Shown: piece by piece, positions 1-9,298 of the stretch | Layout of the letters: every line of letters begins with the position of its first letter | How positions within the stretch are numbered: the first letter of the stretch is position 1 | Made by a program: the position numbers and the translations under genes | Notes under the pieces: model-generated | What the model was told of the DNA's origin: nothing | The model's input: only the letters and a program-made list of their open reading frames with translations | The model's database searches: none | NCBI GenBank assembly: GCA_041675505.1 | Contig: JBAYTR010000012.1 | Coordinates: 62,001 to 126,000 of the forward strand | Direction: 5' to 3' | Length of the DNA: 64,000 bases | DNA from: JAGPCK01 sp041675505 | GTDB taxonomy: Bacteria > Bacteroidota > Bacteroidia > UKL13-3

Positions 1-1046
1 CTGAAGGACAAATCAAACTCATCAAACGGTTTACTGATAATGTAGTGGTGCTGTACGATGGTGACCAGGCCGGACTAAAAGCCTCGTTACGCGGGGTGGA
101 CTTAATTCTGGAACAAGGGCTCAATGTAAAAGTAGTTACTTTCCCCGATGGCGAGGACCCCGACTCCTACTGCAAAGCCGTAGGTGGCGAAGAGTTCTCT
201 GAATACATTCACCGGAACGAAAAAGACTTTATCATTTTTAAATCGAACCTGCTGCTGGCCGACTCTGCCAATGATCCTGTAAAACGTGCAGAGGTAATCA
301 AAGATATTGTAGAAAGTATTGCCAAAGTGCCCGACAGCATTAAGCGGTCTGTATTTATCAAAGAGTGCAGCAAGTTGCTCGAAATACAGGAACAGGTGCT
401 CATCAATGAAATGAATAAGTTGTTGCGCAACAAACGCAAAGAGGATAAAGACCTGCAACAGCAACTGCCCGAAGAGCCACTCAACTATGAAGAGCTGCTC
501 AAGGAAAACGAAATTGAGCTCAACACCAGCGAATACCAGGAGCGTGACATTGTTCGCCTGTTGGTGCAAAACAGTGAAGAGATGTACAATGAGGGACAAA
601 CCGTTGCCGCTTATGTACTGAACGAAATTGAAACCAACGAATTGAAATTCTCTAATGAAGTATATCAGCACATCATTGCTGCCTGCAAACAACGCATGGA
701 GGATAATGAACCGCTTAATCAGGATTTTTTCATTAACCATGAGGACCAACGCATCAGCAGCTTGGCTTCTGATATGCTCATCAGTCGTTATGAGTTAAGT
801 GCCCGCTGGGATGAAAAATATTTAGACCTGGAAGAAGAAGCATTAAAGCACCTGCAAAAAGATGTGGACTCCGCCTTAATGCGTTTTAAGTTGCGCCATG
901 TGGAAGAGTTGCTCAAAGAAAACAACGAGGTGATGCGCAATGCACCTAACGAAGAAGAATTGATTGCTGCCATGCAGGTTCATCAATACCTGATGCAGAT
1001 ACGCAAAGAACTTACGGAGAAAATAGGTACCGTAGTGGTGAAGTGA
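1..1046 (+). CDS. dnaG: DNA primase, C-terminal part (5' end outside window)
   Basis: This is the 3' part of the primase gene; the reading frame is open from base 3, so the protein begins upstream of the window. The visible N-terminal part is the end of the TOPRIM catalytic core, with a typical LYDGDQAG metal-binding stretch followed by a FPDGEDPDSY motif, as in bacterial DnaG. The following roughly 250 residues are the helical helicase-binding region, which is acidic and charged and poorly conserved. The enzyme makes RNA primers at the replication fork and docks on DnaB. The family and reading frame are clear; zinc-binding and N-terminal catalytic residues cannot be checked here. Confidence 0.93.
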   Translation, partial: EGQIKLIKRFTDNVVVLYDGDQAGLKASLRGVDLILEQGLNVKVVTFPDGEDPDSYCKAVGGEEFSEYIHRNEKDFIIFKSNLLLADSANDPVKRAEVIKDIVESIAKVPDSIKRSVFIKECSKLLEIQEQVLINEMNKLLRNKRKEDKDLQQQLPEEPLNYEELLKENEIELNTSEYQERDIVRLLVQNSEEMYNEGQTVAAYVLNEIETNELKFSNEVYQHIIAACKQRMEDNEPLNQDFFINHEDQRISSLASDMLISRYELSARWDEKYLDLEEEALKHLQKDVDSALMRFKLRHVEELLKENNEVMRNAPNEEELIAAMQVHQYLMQIRKELTEKIGTVVVK

Positions 1047-1065
1047 GGGATGGTGTGTTGGAGTG

Positions 1066-1096
1066 TTTAGGTGTTTAAGTTTGTAAGTGTTTATGT
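1066..1096 (+). repeat. Dispersed AT/GT-rich repeat, related to S23-gene flanks
   Basis: Two half-motifs lie side by side: TTTAGGTGTTTAAGT at 1066-1080 and GTAAGTGTTTATGT at 1083-1096. The first is identical over 15 bases to the reverse complement of the right flank of the S23 gene near 24415-24430. The second is identical over 14 bases to the left flank at 24026-24039. No gene lies inside this copy. Confidence 0.6.
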
Positions 1097-1181
1097 TCAC
1101 TGCATCTCGGTGGTGGACAAATCGAAGCAAATGCTACATTTCCCTCTGTCGGAAGTACCATCCGACAACATAATAATTAAT

Positions 1182-1199
1182 TCTGTGTAATCAGTGGCA
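1182..1199 (+). repeat. 18-bp dispersed intergenic repeat, copy 1
   Basis: TCTGTGTAATCAGTGGCA occurs here and, identically, at 37128-37145, both times in non-coding DNA downstream of a gene and after an A/T-rich stretch. Chance identity over 18 bases in one window is unlikely, so a dispersed short repeat is inferred. The rest of the gap 1047-1219 holds only a 7-bp hairpin (1147-1153 with 1161-1167). Confidence 0.6.
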
Positions 1200-1219
1200 G
1201 TCTCTTGCTTTGTTTAACT

Positions 1220-1699
1220 TTACAAAGCCCTACTCGACTCTTGAATAATTTTCTTGATCAGTGATATTTGCCCGAGATGATAATGCGTATGCTCAATAAT
1301 ACCCAGCAGGTTTCTGTAATAGTTGCCATACTTGGGGTTGGCAAAAACATCCTGCAATTTTGTTTCATCCAACTCTTCTATCCGATCGGCTAATTCAGCT
1401 GCTTCTGTTAAAGCTTTTGTCACCAGTTTTTGCCACTCTTCATCAGAGGTTATTGGTGGCAAATTAAAACTGAGTTTATCGCTGGCAACAATTGGCTGGC
1501 CTTGCAGCACTTTCAAAACCGGATTTACATAATAATTAATGTGAAAGACTAAGGTTGCTATCGTGTTTAAATTATAAACTTTTGTTGTTGCCTGTTGCAG
1601 CGTTACATCGGCTAAAATATCTTTCAGATTAACCGCTGTCCAGTTGCCACCAAAGTATACATCACGAAAATGTTTGGCAATTTGTTTAGTTGAACTCAT
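1220..1699 (-). CDS. DinB-like putative metal-dependent protein
   Basis: A 159-residue soluble protein with the pattern of the DinB/YfiT four-helix superfamily. A histidine appears after the second helix (TLVFHINYYVNPVL, near residue 53) and a pair of histidines near residues 136-140 (EHTHYHLGQI), which in the family coordinate a divalent metal. No signal peptide is seen. Family members include thiol-transferase-like and uncharacterised enzymes, so no substrate can be given. It starts with ATG and is preceded 20 bases upstream, on the same strand, by the end of the THUMP methyltransferase, so the two may be co-transcribed. The superfamily assignment is fairly sure; function is unknown. Confidence 0.75.
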   Translation of the reverse strand: MSSTKQIAKHFRDVYFGGNWTAVNLKDILADVTLQQATTKVYNLNTIATLVFHINYYVNPVLKVLQGQPIVASDKLSFNLPPITSDEEWQKLVTKALTEAAELADRIEELDETKLQDVFANPKYGNYYRNLLGIIEHTHYHLGQISLIKKIIQESSRAL

Positions 1700-1719
1700 T
1701 GGTAAATATCAGAAAAAAA

Positions 1720-2910
1720 TTATTCGGGATTATTCTGCGCCTCCAGTTTATCTTTTCGTCTGGTACCACGGTACAGTTCGTATTTCAAAAACCTGCACTC
1801 CAGTGCTCCGTTAAACACTTTAATTTTACGTGACGGATTTAAGCGCACGGCTTTAGCTGCATCAGGATTAGAGGTAATCATCCAAGCCTCGTAACCTGCC
1901 CAGTTATTTTTTAAAGTATCACCAATGGATTTGTACAGGGCCAGAATATCATCATCCTTATCCATGCGCTCACCGTAAGGCGGGTTAATCACCATCACGC
2001 CTCCGTCACCTTCCGGTGGGGTAAGGTCGGCAAACGCGGTGGTATTAATTTTCACCATATCATCCACCTTTGCTTCGTGAATATTGATGACTGCTTTACG
2101 GGCTACGTTTTTTGAAATCTCACCACCAACAATATGTGGTAAAGTACCCGTTTTAATTTTACTGATGGCACCATCATAAATGGTTTGCCACAAATCGGCA
2201 TCATAGTCTTTCCACTTCTGAAACCCGAATGATTTACGGTGACAGCCCGAAGGAATATTGGCAGCATACATAGCCGCTTCAATCAGTATGGTGCCTGAAC
2301 CGCACATGGGGTCAACAAAATTGCTGTGCCCGTCCCAACCCGTAAGCTGTATTAAACCGGCTGCCAGCACTTCGTTGATAGGTGCCAGGTTAGTGGAGTC
2401 TCTGTAATTGCGTTTGTGCAAAGAATCGCCCGAGCTATCTAAAGAAACCAGACATTTATCCTGATTGATAAACAAATTAATGCGTACCGTGGGGTTATCC
2501 AAATCAACCGATGGGCGTTTACCGTGGCGCTCTCTGAAACCATCAACAATAGCGTCTTTAGCTTTTTGCGCCATAAACTGTGAATGATTAAACAAGCGCG
2601 AATTGAGGGAGCAATTAATCGCGAGCGTATCATCCACACCCAGGTATTTTTCCCAGTCCATTTTTTTGATGTTGTCATACAACTCCTGTTCATTGTTCAG
2701 TTCAAAAGAATGAATAGGCACCAGAATGCGCAAGGCTGTTCGCAGGCAAAGGTTGGCTTTATACATAAACCCTTTGTCGCCCACAAAACTCACTGCGCGG
2801 TTGTGTGTTTCCACGTCTCTGGCACCCAGTTTTTTGAGCTCTGTGGCCAGTATTTCTTCCAACCCGAACATGGTTTGGGCGGTCATTTTATAATCTTGCT
2901 TCTGTTCCAT
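1720..2910 (-). CDS. THUMP-domain class I rRNA methyltransferase (RlmL N-domain-like)
   Basis: This resembles the Bacteroidota proteins related to the N-terminal half of RlmL/YcbY, which methylates guanine in 23S rRNA. The first 60 residues are ferredoxin-like, followed by a THUMP domain to about 160. The methyltransferase core has an FVDPMCGSGTILIEAA SAM-binding motif (about residues 200-215) and a catalytic NPPYGERM motif (about 307-314). The frame is open to a TTG at 2931, but I prefer ATG at 2910 because the protein then begins directly before the conserved TAQTMFGLEEIL segment. The target base is inferred from family only. It lies upstream of the DinB-like gene on the same strand. Confidence 0.88.
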   Translation of the reverse strand: MEQKQDYKMTAQTMFGLEEILATELKKLGARDVETHNRAVSFVGDKGFMYKANLCLRTALRILVPIHSFELNNEQELYDNIKKMDWEKYLGVDDTLAINCSLNSRLFNHSQFMAQKAKDAIVDGFRERHGKRPSVDLDNPTVRINLFINQDKCLVSLDSSGDSLHKRNYRDSTNLAPINEVLAAGLIQLTGWDGHSNFVDPMCGSGTILIEAAMYAANIPSGCHRKSFGFQKWKDYDADLWQTIYDGAISKIKTGTLPHIVGGEISKNVARKAVINIHEAKVDDMVKINTTAFADLTPPEGDGGVMVINPPYGERMDKDDDILALYKSIGDTLKNNWAGYEAWMITSNPDAAKAVRLNPSRKIKVFNGALECRFLKYELYRGTRRKDKLEAQNNPE

Positions 2911-3013
2911 TGAAGCGTCAAAAGTACTCAATCGGCTGCACAGTAACTCATGCTTTTCATTTTTAACTGATTGCCACAGCAGTATACAGCACTCAGGTTT
3001 TCGCTGAAAGCAC

Positions 3014-3021
3014 TACTTTTG
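3014..3021 (+). promoter_or_regulatory. TACTTTTG minus-7 box upstream of lipid kinase gene
   Basis: This is an exact match to the Bacteroidota minus-7 consensus TAnnTTTG, ending 17 bases before the TTG start at 3039. I do not see a good minus-33 TTTG at the expected spacing, so the call rests on the one box. Confidence 0.4.
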
Positions 3022-3038
3022 CCGTAAACTTCAGCAGG

Positions 3039-3914
3039 TTGAAAAAGAACATTACGTTTATAATTAACCCCATTTCAGGGGGAATAAAAAAGCAGGGGAT
3101 TCCGCAGCTGATTGAACAACAGCTGGACCATCAGCTGTATGCTGCTGAAATAAAATTCACGTCCACCGCTGAAGATACTCCCCGATATGCCGCTGAAGCA
3201 GTCGCTGCCAAAAAAGATATTGTTGTGGCTGTGGGCGGAGACGGTACCATTAACCAGATAGCACAAAAACTGGTACACACTTCTACTGCTTTAGGCATTG
3301 TACCCCAAGGTTCAGGTAACGGATTTGCGCGACACCTGCACATTCCGCTGGAACCTGAACGAGCAATTGCTCTTTTGAACAAGGGAAAAATTACTTGCAT
3401 TGACACAGGCACAATTAACAACGAAATTTTTGTGAATGTAACGGGAGCGGGATTTGATGCACACGTAGCCTGGAAATTTGCTACTGCTCCGAAAAGAGGC
3501 TTTTATTCCTACGCTAAAATTACCTTGAATGAATTTCGTAATTATCAGTTACGCGATTACACCATTGAGATAGATGGCACCACCATTGAACGAAAAGCAT
3601 TTTTAGTTTGTTGCTCCAACGGCAGTCAGTATGGCAACAACGCATTTATTACACCCGGAGCTGATATGCAGGATGGCCTGTTGGATATTGCCATTATGAA
3701 GGAAGTAAAATTAATCAGCATGCCCGCTATTGCCTGGGAAATGTTTACTCAACGTTTCCGCAACTCGAAACACGTGGAAATGTTCAAAGGAAAAAACATC
3801 ATCATTCATCGCCCGAAGGCAGAAGTAGCCAACATTGACGGGGAACCATATCAATTGGGCAAAGACTTAACTGTTCAGGTGCTACCTGCTTCGCTCAAAG
3901 TAATTACAGGTTAG
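3039..3914 (+). CDS. Diacylglycerol/sphingosine kinase-family lipid kinase (YegS/BmrU-like)
   Basis: A 291-residue cytoplasmic kinase of the DAGK catalytic family. The N-terminal IINPISGG motif and the GGDGT nucleotide-binding motif (residues 66-70) are intact, as is the PQGSGNGFARHL segment; the C-terminal beta-sandwich carries NIDGEP. Members phosphorylate a lipid head-group hydroxyl with ATP; the actual lipid is not predictable here. The start codon is TTG, which places a normal KKNITFIINP opening and agrees with a minus-7 box just upstream. The gene is divergent from the THUMP methyltransferase and convergent with the large T9SS gene, ending only 2 bases before it. Confidence 0.9.
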   Translation: MKKNITFIINPISGGIKKQGIPQLIEQQLDHQLYAAEIKFTSTAEDTPRYAAEAVAAKKDIVVAVGGDGTINQIAQKLVHTSTALGIVPQGSGNGFARHLHIPLEPERAIALLNKGKITCIDTGTINNEIFVNVTGAGFDAHVAWKFATAPKRGFYSYAKITLNEFRNYQLRDYTIEIDGTTIERKAFLVCCSNGSQYGNNAFITPGADMQDGLLDIAIMKEVKLISMPAIAWEMFTQRFRNSKHVEMFKGKNIIIHRPKAEVANIDGEPYQLGKDLTVQVLPASLKVITG

Positions 3915-3916
3915 TA

Positions 3917-6900
3917 CTATCGTAGCACTTTTGCGTACAATATTCCTGAAACGGTTTTGATTTCTAACCAATACATACCAGGAGCAAAATTGTTCAGGTT
4001 ACTCAGGTTTATTGTTTTTAAAAGCTGCCTGTAGTTATTCTGCGAAATAACTGTTACCGCTCCGTAGGCATTAGTAAGACTCACGGAAAGTACATCATCA
4101 GCAAAAGGTAATTCAACTGTTGTGGCCGATGTTAAAGGAACAGGGTATACCACTACTTCCTGCAGTGATTCAGCCTTTACGGAAACAATGTTTGAATAAG
4201 AAAAATCTCCGTTGAAGTCAACCTGTTTTATGCGGTAAAATAAATTACCTGTTGCATTGACCAAGGCATAAGGATGCAGAAACTTGTATGATGTTTGACT
4301 TAATGTAGTGCCGGCACCTTTTTGGAAACCTGCAGTTTCAAAGTCCAAACCATTTTGTGCGTATTGAATTTCGAAATAATCATTTTCTAATTCATTGGCT
4401 GTTGACCACTTTACAACTACATCCTGCTTACCCGCTTTTTCTGCAGATACATTCAACCAGCTTACCGGCATGGCCGTTGTTTCTCCGGCAGTAAAATCAG
4501 AGAAGGAGGTTACTGTTCCCGTTACTAAATTGGATGTTGTGTTTACCGCGCCTAAGTTGGTCCAAACGGAAGAAGAGTGCTTACCACCGAACAGATTGCT
4601 TTCTGTTCCGTTAATGTCAGCATCCACATAGGTGAATGAGGCATTACACGAAAATGACGTGATGTTAGTTTGAGAAACTGTCCAGTGCCTGCTCAAAAAA
4701 TGCGTTCCTGATGCATTACTCGGGTGTTTAACATTGCTCAGATTAACCCCGGCCAAAGCACCTGAACCAAATGAACCCGAAGTGAAATTAAGCGTAACCG
4801 GTGAAAATTCAAATGTGCTTACATCGTCACCCACAGGGTAAGTAAAAGAACCTGTTGCTGTAAACTTTTTACGCAATTGTCCCGTTCCTGTAGCTATAAT
4901 CATTTTGGTGGCCGATGGGGTACCGTTGATAGTAGCCGCAGATTCAAGTGTACAGTTGAAACTACCCAGGAACAAGCTGCCATTGGACAACGTAAGCGTA
5001 TTGGTAACCGTTAAATCTCCCGTGAGTTGTGTGCCTTGATTTCTGTTCACATTAAAATTAGCTAAAGTGCCTCCGCTAAACTGAAATGTTCTGTTGCTTC
5101 CGGCTACTTCTAATTCAGAACCCGTAGCTGTTCCTACAAAATTAACAGCATTTAATAAGGTTGCTCCGTTTACGGTTAACTTATATCCGTTAAGATTAAA
5201 GTAAGCTGATGAAAAATTTACGTTGGTCAGGCTCAGGTTGGCAGAGAGGTAAACCGTGTCTGCTGCCGCTCTGTTGATGTTTAATACAGCCAATCCGTTA
5301 GTTACAGCAGGCAAGGTGATGCTGCCACTACCGGTAAGCCACAGCTCTGATTTGGGCGAGGAAGAAACCATACTTCCGGTAAACGAGCCGCTTCCCGATA
5401 GTGTTCCGCCTATATCAAAAGAACAATATTGCCCCAGACTGATTACATTTCCGGAGGCCAAAGAAAGTGCCGTGGAAACTTTACCATCACTTCCCATCGT
5501 AAGCGTTTTAGTTCCTGAAACCGTTAAGTTTTGAAAATTCAACAAGTGACTTGAATATAAACTTCCGGCTCCGGGACAATAAAACGTGAGGTTCTTATTT
5601 ACTGTGGTAGTACCGGCTATCGTTCCCGGAGGAATGGTGATTTTATCTCCGTCAGATGCTGCTGTAATCGCTGAAGAAAGGTCGGCATAATTGGCCTGAT
5701 AAACATCTGAACTGTTTAACCGGATAACCTCACCTGTGGTTAATGTTCCCGTAACTGTGGTAGAACCCGAAGCATTGGGAGTAGATACATCTATCGGACC
5801 ACCGAATGCTGTATTTGTTGTAGCGGCTCCACCTCCAAAGTAACAATTCAAAACGTTGATGTTTCGGGTGGAAACATTGCGTATACCAAAATGATTGTAC
5901 GTTTGATAACTCCCTGCAGTGTTACTCTGAAAAACAGAGTTTCTCACCTCAATGGTTCCTGAACCGTAGGTTGAATTATTACCTGATGTTGTACCGCTAC
6001 CATTATTCGACTCACCTATGCGAAAACCGGCATTGTTGTTTTTAAATGTGCAGCCATGCAGGTAGAAATTACCGGTAAAGCTGGCAGGGTCTGATGCATA
6101 ACCACCAAAGTCCCTTGACTTAAACAATACTGCAGCACCGTTCACGTTGGTCCCCGAATTGGGGATACCGCAACCTGAGAAGTAGGAATTTTTGATGGTG
6201 ATATTCCCTGAGTAAGCTTCCCATTTCAAATTAATGTCAATAGCAGCAGGATGAGAAATAGTGGTTAGTCCGGTGTTTACAAAAGAGCAGTTGTCAACGG
6301 TAAAATTATCCAGCCTTTCAGCATATATCGCTTTAAAACCACCGTTAGTAAATGCTGAATTTTTAATGCTGATATTATTGGCATTTACCTTCGAAGTACC
6401 GGCCACCCCCTGAGCAAAATAAAATGCTATATAATTCTTATCGAAAAGACACTGGTTGACATTGATGTTATAAACGTCAATATCATCGTAAATCATAAAT
6501 GCAGTGCTGCCCTCAGATACCACATCATATTTTGTGGTCCAGTTCCAGATATTACTGATTTGACATTTCTCCACAGTAACATCACTTGCCCCGTCTTTAA
6601 AAGTAAATACTGTTTGCTGCGAAGTGGAGTCTCCGTTTACGGCCAGATTATAAAAGAATGAATTGCTGTCTACATTAAAAAAATAGAAGATGTAGTTGGA
6701 CAAGCGCATGTTCCAAACTTCCATCCGATCAGTAGATGAAGCCCCTTTAGCCAGAGTAAGAAAAAAACCTCCTGAGCCTGATATCACAGTAGAAAGTGAC
6801 GTATTGCTGGTATTACCTGAACCTATAATTTTCAGGTGCTTACTACCCAGATTAATGTTATTAAACCCGGTTCCCGAATAACTTCCCGGTCCTATTTGAA

Positions 6901-7078
6901 TAATGTCGCCTGAAGATGCTACCCCAATAGCTGAGGCTAATGTGGCCTTAGCTCCGGCACTGGTGTTGGACTTGCCGGTATTCGCGTCATTCCCGTCAGT
7001 ACGAACATAAAATATATTTTGTGCTGCAACTGAATAACTAAACAGAGCAAACATTAACAAGGTGACAAATGCCTTCAT
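3917..7078 (-). CDS. Large secreted T9SS protein with parallel beta-helix region
   Basis: A 1053-residue exported protein with a cleavable signal peptide (about residues 1-19, ending VAAQ). Residues about 20-430 are rich in short NNISIKNSAF-like turns typical of right-handed parallel beta-helices, opening with a TDGNDANTGKS motif seen in surface polysaccharide-binding or lyase-like folds. A Gly/Ser/Thr-rich middle region follows. The last 80 residues form a T9SS type A sorting domain (VVVYPVPL start, GMYWLEIKT and a terminal KVLR), so it should cross the outer membrane by the type IX system and be surface-attached. No catalytic motif is recognised; an adhesin or carbohydrate-active role are both possible. 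Confidence 0.88.
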   Translation of the reverse strand: MKAFVTLLMFALFSYSVAAQNIFYVRTDGNDANTGKSNTSAGAKATLASAIGVASSGDIIQIGPGSYSGTGFNNINLGSKHLKIIGSGNTSNTSLSTVISGSGGFFLTLAKGASSTDRMEVWNMRLSNYIFYFFNVDSNSFFYNLAVNGDSTSQQTVFTFKDGASDVTVEKCQISNIWNWTTKYDVVSEGSTAFMIYDDIDVYNINVNQCLFDKNYIAFYFAQGVAGTSKVNANNISIKNSAFTNGGFKAIYAERLDNFTVDNCSFVNTGLTTISHPAAIDINLKWEAYSGNITIKNSYFSGCGIPNSGTNVNGAAVLFKSRDFGGYASDPASFTGNFYLHGCTFKNNNAGFRIGESNNGSGTTSGNNSTYGSGTIEVRNSVFQSNTAGSYQTYNHFGIRNVSTRNINVLNCYFGGGAATTNTAFGGPIDVSTPNASGSTTVTGTLTTGEVIRLNSSDVYQANYADLSSAITAASDGDKITIPPGTIAGTTTVNKNLTFYCPGAGSLYSSHLLNFQNLTVSGTKTLTMGSDGKVSTALSLASGNVISLGQYCSFDIGGTLSGSGSFTGSMVSSSPKSELWLTGSGSITLPAVTNGLAVLNINRAAADTVYLSANLSLTNVNFSSAYFNLNGYKLTVNGATLLNAVNFVGTATGSELEVAGSNRTFQFSGGTLANFNVNRNQGTQLTGDLTVTNTLTLSNGSLFLGSFNCTLESAATINGTPSATKMIIATGTGQLRKKFTATGSFTYPVGDDVSTFEFSPVTLNFTSGSFGSGALAGVNLSNVKHPSNASGTHFLSRHWTVSQTNITSFSCNASFTYVDADINGTESNLFGGKHSSSVWTNLGAVNTTSNLVTGTVTSFSDFTAGETTAMPVSWLNVSAEKAGKQDVVVKWSTANELENDYFEIQYAQNGLDFETAGFQKGAGTTLSQTSYKFLHPYALVNATGNLFYRIKQVDFNGDFSYSNIVSVKAESLQEVVVYPVPLTSATTVELPFADDVLSVSLTNAYGAVTVISQNNYRQLLKTINLSNLNNFAPGMYWLEIKTVSGILYAKVLR

Positions 7079-7126
7079 TTCATTTTAATTTGGTGTGTAA
7101 ATATAACTCTTTAAGCAAAATGGATT

Positions 7127-7156
7127 TTTGAAAATAAGATAAACATGATATTTTTG
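7127..7156 (+). promoter_or_regulatory. Bacteroidota-type promoter for SUI1-like gene
   Basis: TTTG at 7127-7130, an 18-base spacer, and TATTTTTG at 7149-7156 match the Bacteroidota minus-33/minus-7 pattern. The minus-7 box ends 3 bases before ATG 7160 and overlaps the alternative ATG at 7145, so it argues for the downstream start and a very short or absent 5' leader. Confidence 0.6.
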
Positions 7157-7159
7157 TCC

Positions 7160-7501
7160 ATGAGTAATAAGAACAAACAACGTTCAGGCATTGTTTTCTC
7201 CACCGACCCCTCATTTTCGCCCGAAAATGTTGACCATGACGCCCGTGAGACCATCCCCCCTCAGCAACAAAATTTAAAAATTTACCTCGACCGTATGGGC
7301 GGAGGAAAAGTAGTATCCCGTATAAATGGCTTTATTGGCAGCGAAGATGACTTAGCTCAATTAGGCAAAATACTAAAACAAAAATGTGGTGTGGGGGGCA
7401 GCGTTAAAGATGGTGAGATCCTGTTACAAGGCGACCACAGGGACAAGGCACTTAATTTACTTACAGAAAAAGGATACAAAGCCAAAAAAGCAGGAGGATA
7501 A
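7160..7501 (+). CDS. SUI1/eIF1-like translation factor (YciH family)
   Basis: A small basic protein of 113 residues whose C-terminal half is a SUI1 domain, the fold of eukaryotic eIF1 and bacterial YciH. Visible family marks are LDRMGGGKVVSRINGF, LGKILKQKCGVGGSVKDG and ILLQGDH. In other bacteria the family affects start-site fidelity, but the role in Bacteroidota is not settled. The frame also has an ATG at 7145; I choose 7160 because a full promoter sits between the two and because MSNKNKQRSG is the usual type of opening. It is divergent from the T9SS gene and followed by pckA. Confidence 0.87.
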   Translation: MSNKNKQRSGIVFSTDPSFSPENVDHDARETIPPQQQNLKIYLDRMGGGKVVSRINGFIGSEDDLAQLGKILKQKCGVGGSVKDGEILLQGDHRDKALNLLTEKGYKAKKAGG

Positions 7502-7643
7502 ACACCCGACTGGGTAGTATTTAATACTCTTATTTTCAACGTATTAATATTACACCCCTAATTTATGACGTAAATCATGTCGCATTCATTTGGGCATTAA
7601 GTATTTTCGCAGTTCGTATATATACTAAAAAAACATATAAGAG

Positions 7644-9239
7644 ATGAGTACACAGTCAGTTATTGAAAAAATAATGGGCAAAGTAGCCACAGCCCATGTT
7701 AATCTGCAACCAGCTGAGTTGGTAGCCGCTTCCATCCGTAGAGGTGAGGGCGTGTTAACTGACACAGGCGCTTTAATGGCCGATACCGGTGAGTTTACCG
7801 GTCGTTCACCTAAAGACAAGTTCTGCGTTGTGGATACCAAAACCGAAAATACCGTGTGGTGGGGAGAAGTGAACCAGAAATTTGATTCGGCAAAATTTGA
7901 CAGTTTGCTCAACAAAGTAATCGATCATTTTGGCGGAAAAGAGATATTTGTACGTGATGCCTATGCTTGTGCTGACCCTCGTTACCGCCTGAATATTCGC
8001 GTGTTTACCGAAAGTGCTTTCAACAATTTATTTTGCCATAACCTGTTTCTGCGTCCTACAGCAGATGAGTTACCCACCTTTACACCTGAATGGTTGATTA
8101 TAAATGCTCCCAGCTTTAAGGCAGTAGCCGCTGAAGATGGCACGCGCCAGCACAATTTCACCATGGTTGATTTCACCAAAAAAATCATTCTTATCGGAGG
8201 TTCAGGTTACACCGGTGAAATGAAAAAAGGTATTTTCACTGTGTTGAACTACATCTTGCCCGAAGAAAAAGGCGTACTCTCCATGCACTGCTCTGCCAAC
8301 ATTGGCAAAAAAGGTGATACCGCTGTATTTTTCGGTCTTTCAGGCACAGGGAAAACAACATTATCTGCCGACCCTGACCGCAAGCTGATTGGTGATGACG
8401 AACATGGCTGGGCCGATGACAGCGTGTTCAACTTTGAAGGAGGCTGTTATGCAAAATGCGTTGATCTCACCAAAGAAAAAGAGCCGCAAATTTTTGATGC
8501 TATCCGCTTTGGTTCATTATTGGAGAACACACGCTTCTTCCCTGGTACAACTACGGTTGATTACACCAATATAAAAGTAACTGAGAACACACGTGCAGCA
8601 TATCCTATTTACTTAATTGATAATATTGCTGAGCCTTCAGTTGGTAAAACTCCTGAAAATATTTTCTTCCTAACTGCTGATGCATTTGGTGTGTTACCTC
8701 CTATTTCTAAATTGAATGTAGGACAAGCCATGTACAGTTTCATCAGCGGCTATACCGCAAAAGTTGCCGGTACAGAAGCTGGTGTAACAGAACCACAAGC
8801 TACTTTCTCTGCTTGCTTCGGTCGTGTGTTTTTACCATTACATCCGGGTAAATATGCCAAGATGTTAGGGGAGAAATTAAAAGCTAATCCGAACATTAAC
8901 GTATGGCTCATTAATACCGGTTGGACCGGAGGCGCATACGGAACCGGTTCACGCATGAAACTTCCATTAACACGTGCCATGATTACTGCCGCTTTAAACG
9001 GAGAATTGAACAACGTAGAATTCGAAAATCACGCAGTATTCGGATATGCCATGCCAAAGAGTTGCCCTAACGTTCCTGCTGAATTGCTGAACCCACGTAA
9101 CACCTGGGCCGACAAAGCAGCCTACGATGCACAAGCCAACAAACTGGCCAACATGTTTGTGAAAAACTTTGAGCAATATGCTACAGGTGTTGATGCTGAA
9201 ATTTTAGCTGCAGCTCCTAAAGCTACACAAAACGCTTAA
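7644..9239 (+). CDS. pckA: Phosphoenolpyruvate carboxykinase (ATP)
   Basis: A full-length 531-residue ATP-dependent PEPCK, which converts oxaloacetate plus ATP to phosphoenolpyruvate, CO2 and ADP in gluconeogenesis or, in reverse, in fermentation. The substrate-binding FTGRSPKDKF motif (51-60), the kinase-1a P-loop GLSGTGKTTL (231-240) and the following DDEHGW metal-binding motif (251-256) are all present, as is the NTGWTGGAYG motif. It is a single-gene unit: a 140-base upstream gap carries a TATTTTCG box, and a strong terminator follows the stop codon. Nothing is odd about its length or motifs. Confidence 0.97.
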   Translation: MSTQSVIEKIMGKVATAHVNLQPAELVAASIRRGEGVLTDTGALMADTGEFTGRSPKDKFCVVDTKTENTVWWGEVNQKFDSAKFDSLLNKVIDHFGGKEIFVRDAYACADPRYRLNIRVFTESAFNNLFCHNLFLRPTADELPTFTPEWLIINAPSFKAVAAEDGTRQHNFTMVDFTKKIILIGGSGYTGEMKKGIFTVLNYILPEEKGVLSMHCSANIGKKGDTAVFFGLSGTGKTTLSADPDRKLIGDDEHGWADDSVFNFEGGCYAKCVDLTKEKEPQIFDAIRFGSLLENTRFFPGTTTVDYTNIKVTENTRAAYPIYLIDNIAEPSVGKTPENIFFLTADAFGVLPPISKLNVGQAMYSFISGYTAKVAGTEAGVTEPQATFSACFGRVFLPLHPGKYAKMLGEKLKANPNINVWLINTGWTGGAYGTGSRMKLPLTRAMITAALNGELNNVEFENHAVFGYAMPKSCPNVPAELLNPRNTWADKAAYDAQANKLANMFVKNFEQYATGVDAEILAAAPKATQNA

Positions 9240-9263
9240 CTACTTTTTGTAAACTATATTTGT

Positions 9264-9297
9264 AAGGACGTTGACAACAACGTCCTTACTTTTTTTA
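9264..9297 (+). terminator. Rho-independent terminator after pckA
   Basis: A perfect 10-bp stem AAGGACGTTG (9264-9273) and CAACGTCCTT (9278-9287) with a 4-base loop is followed by a run of T at 9290-9296. It sits between pckA and rsmE; its T-run ends only two bases before the rsmE start. Confidence 0.9.
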
Positions 9298-9298
9298 T

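Noticed and set aside
102..749. Long open frame on the minus strand inside dnaG (215 codons)
   Set aside because: It is antisense to a well-supported primase frame, has no recognisable motif and an implausible Phe/Leu-rich composition.
1147..1167. 7-bp hairpin downstream of the DinB-like gene as terminator
   Set aside because: It is short and has no T-run on either strand.
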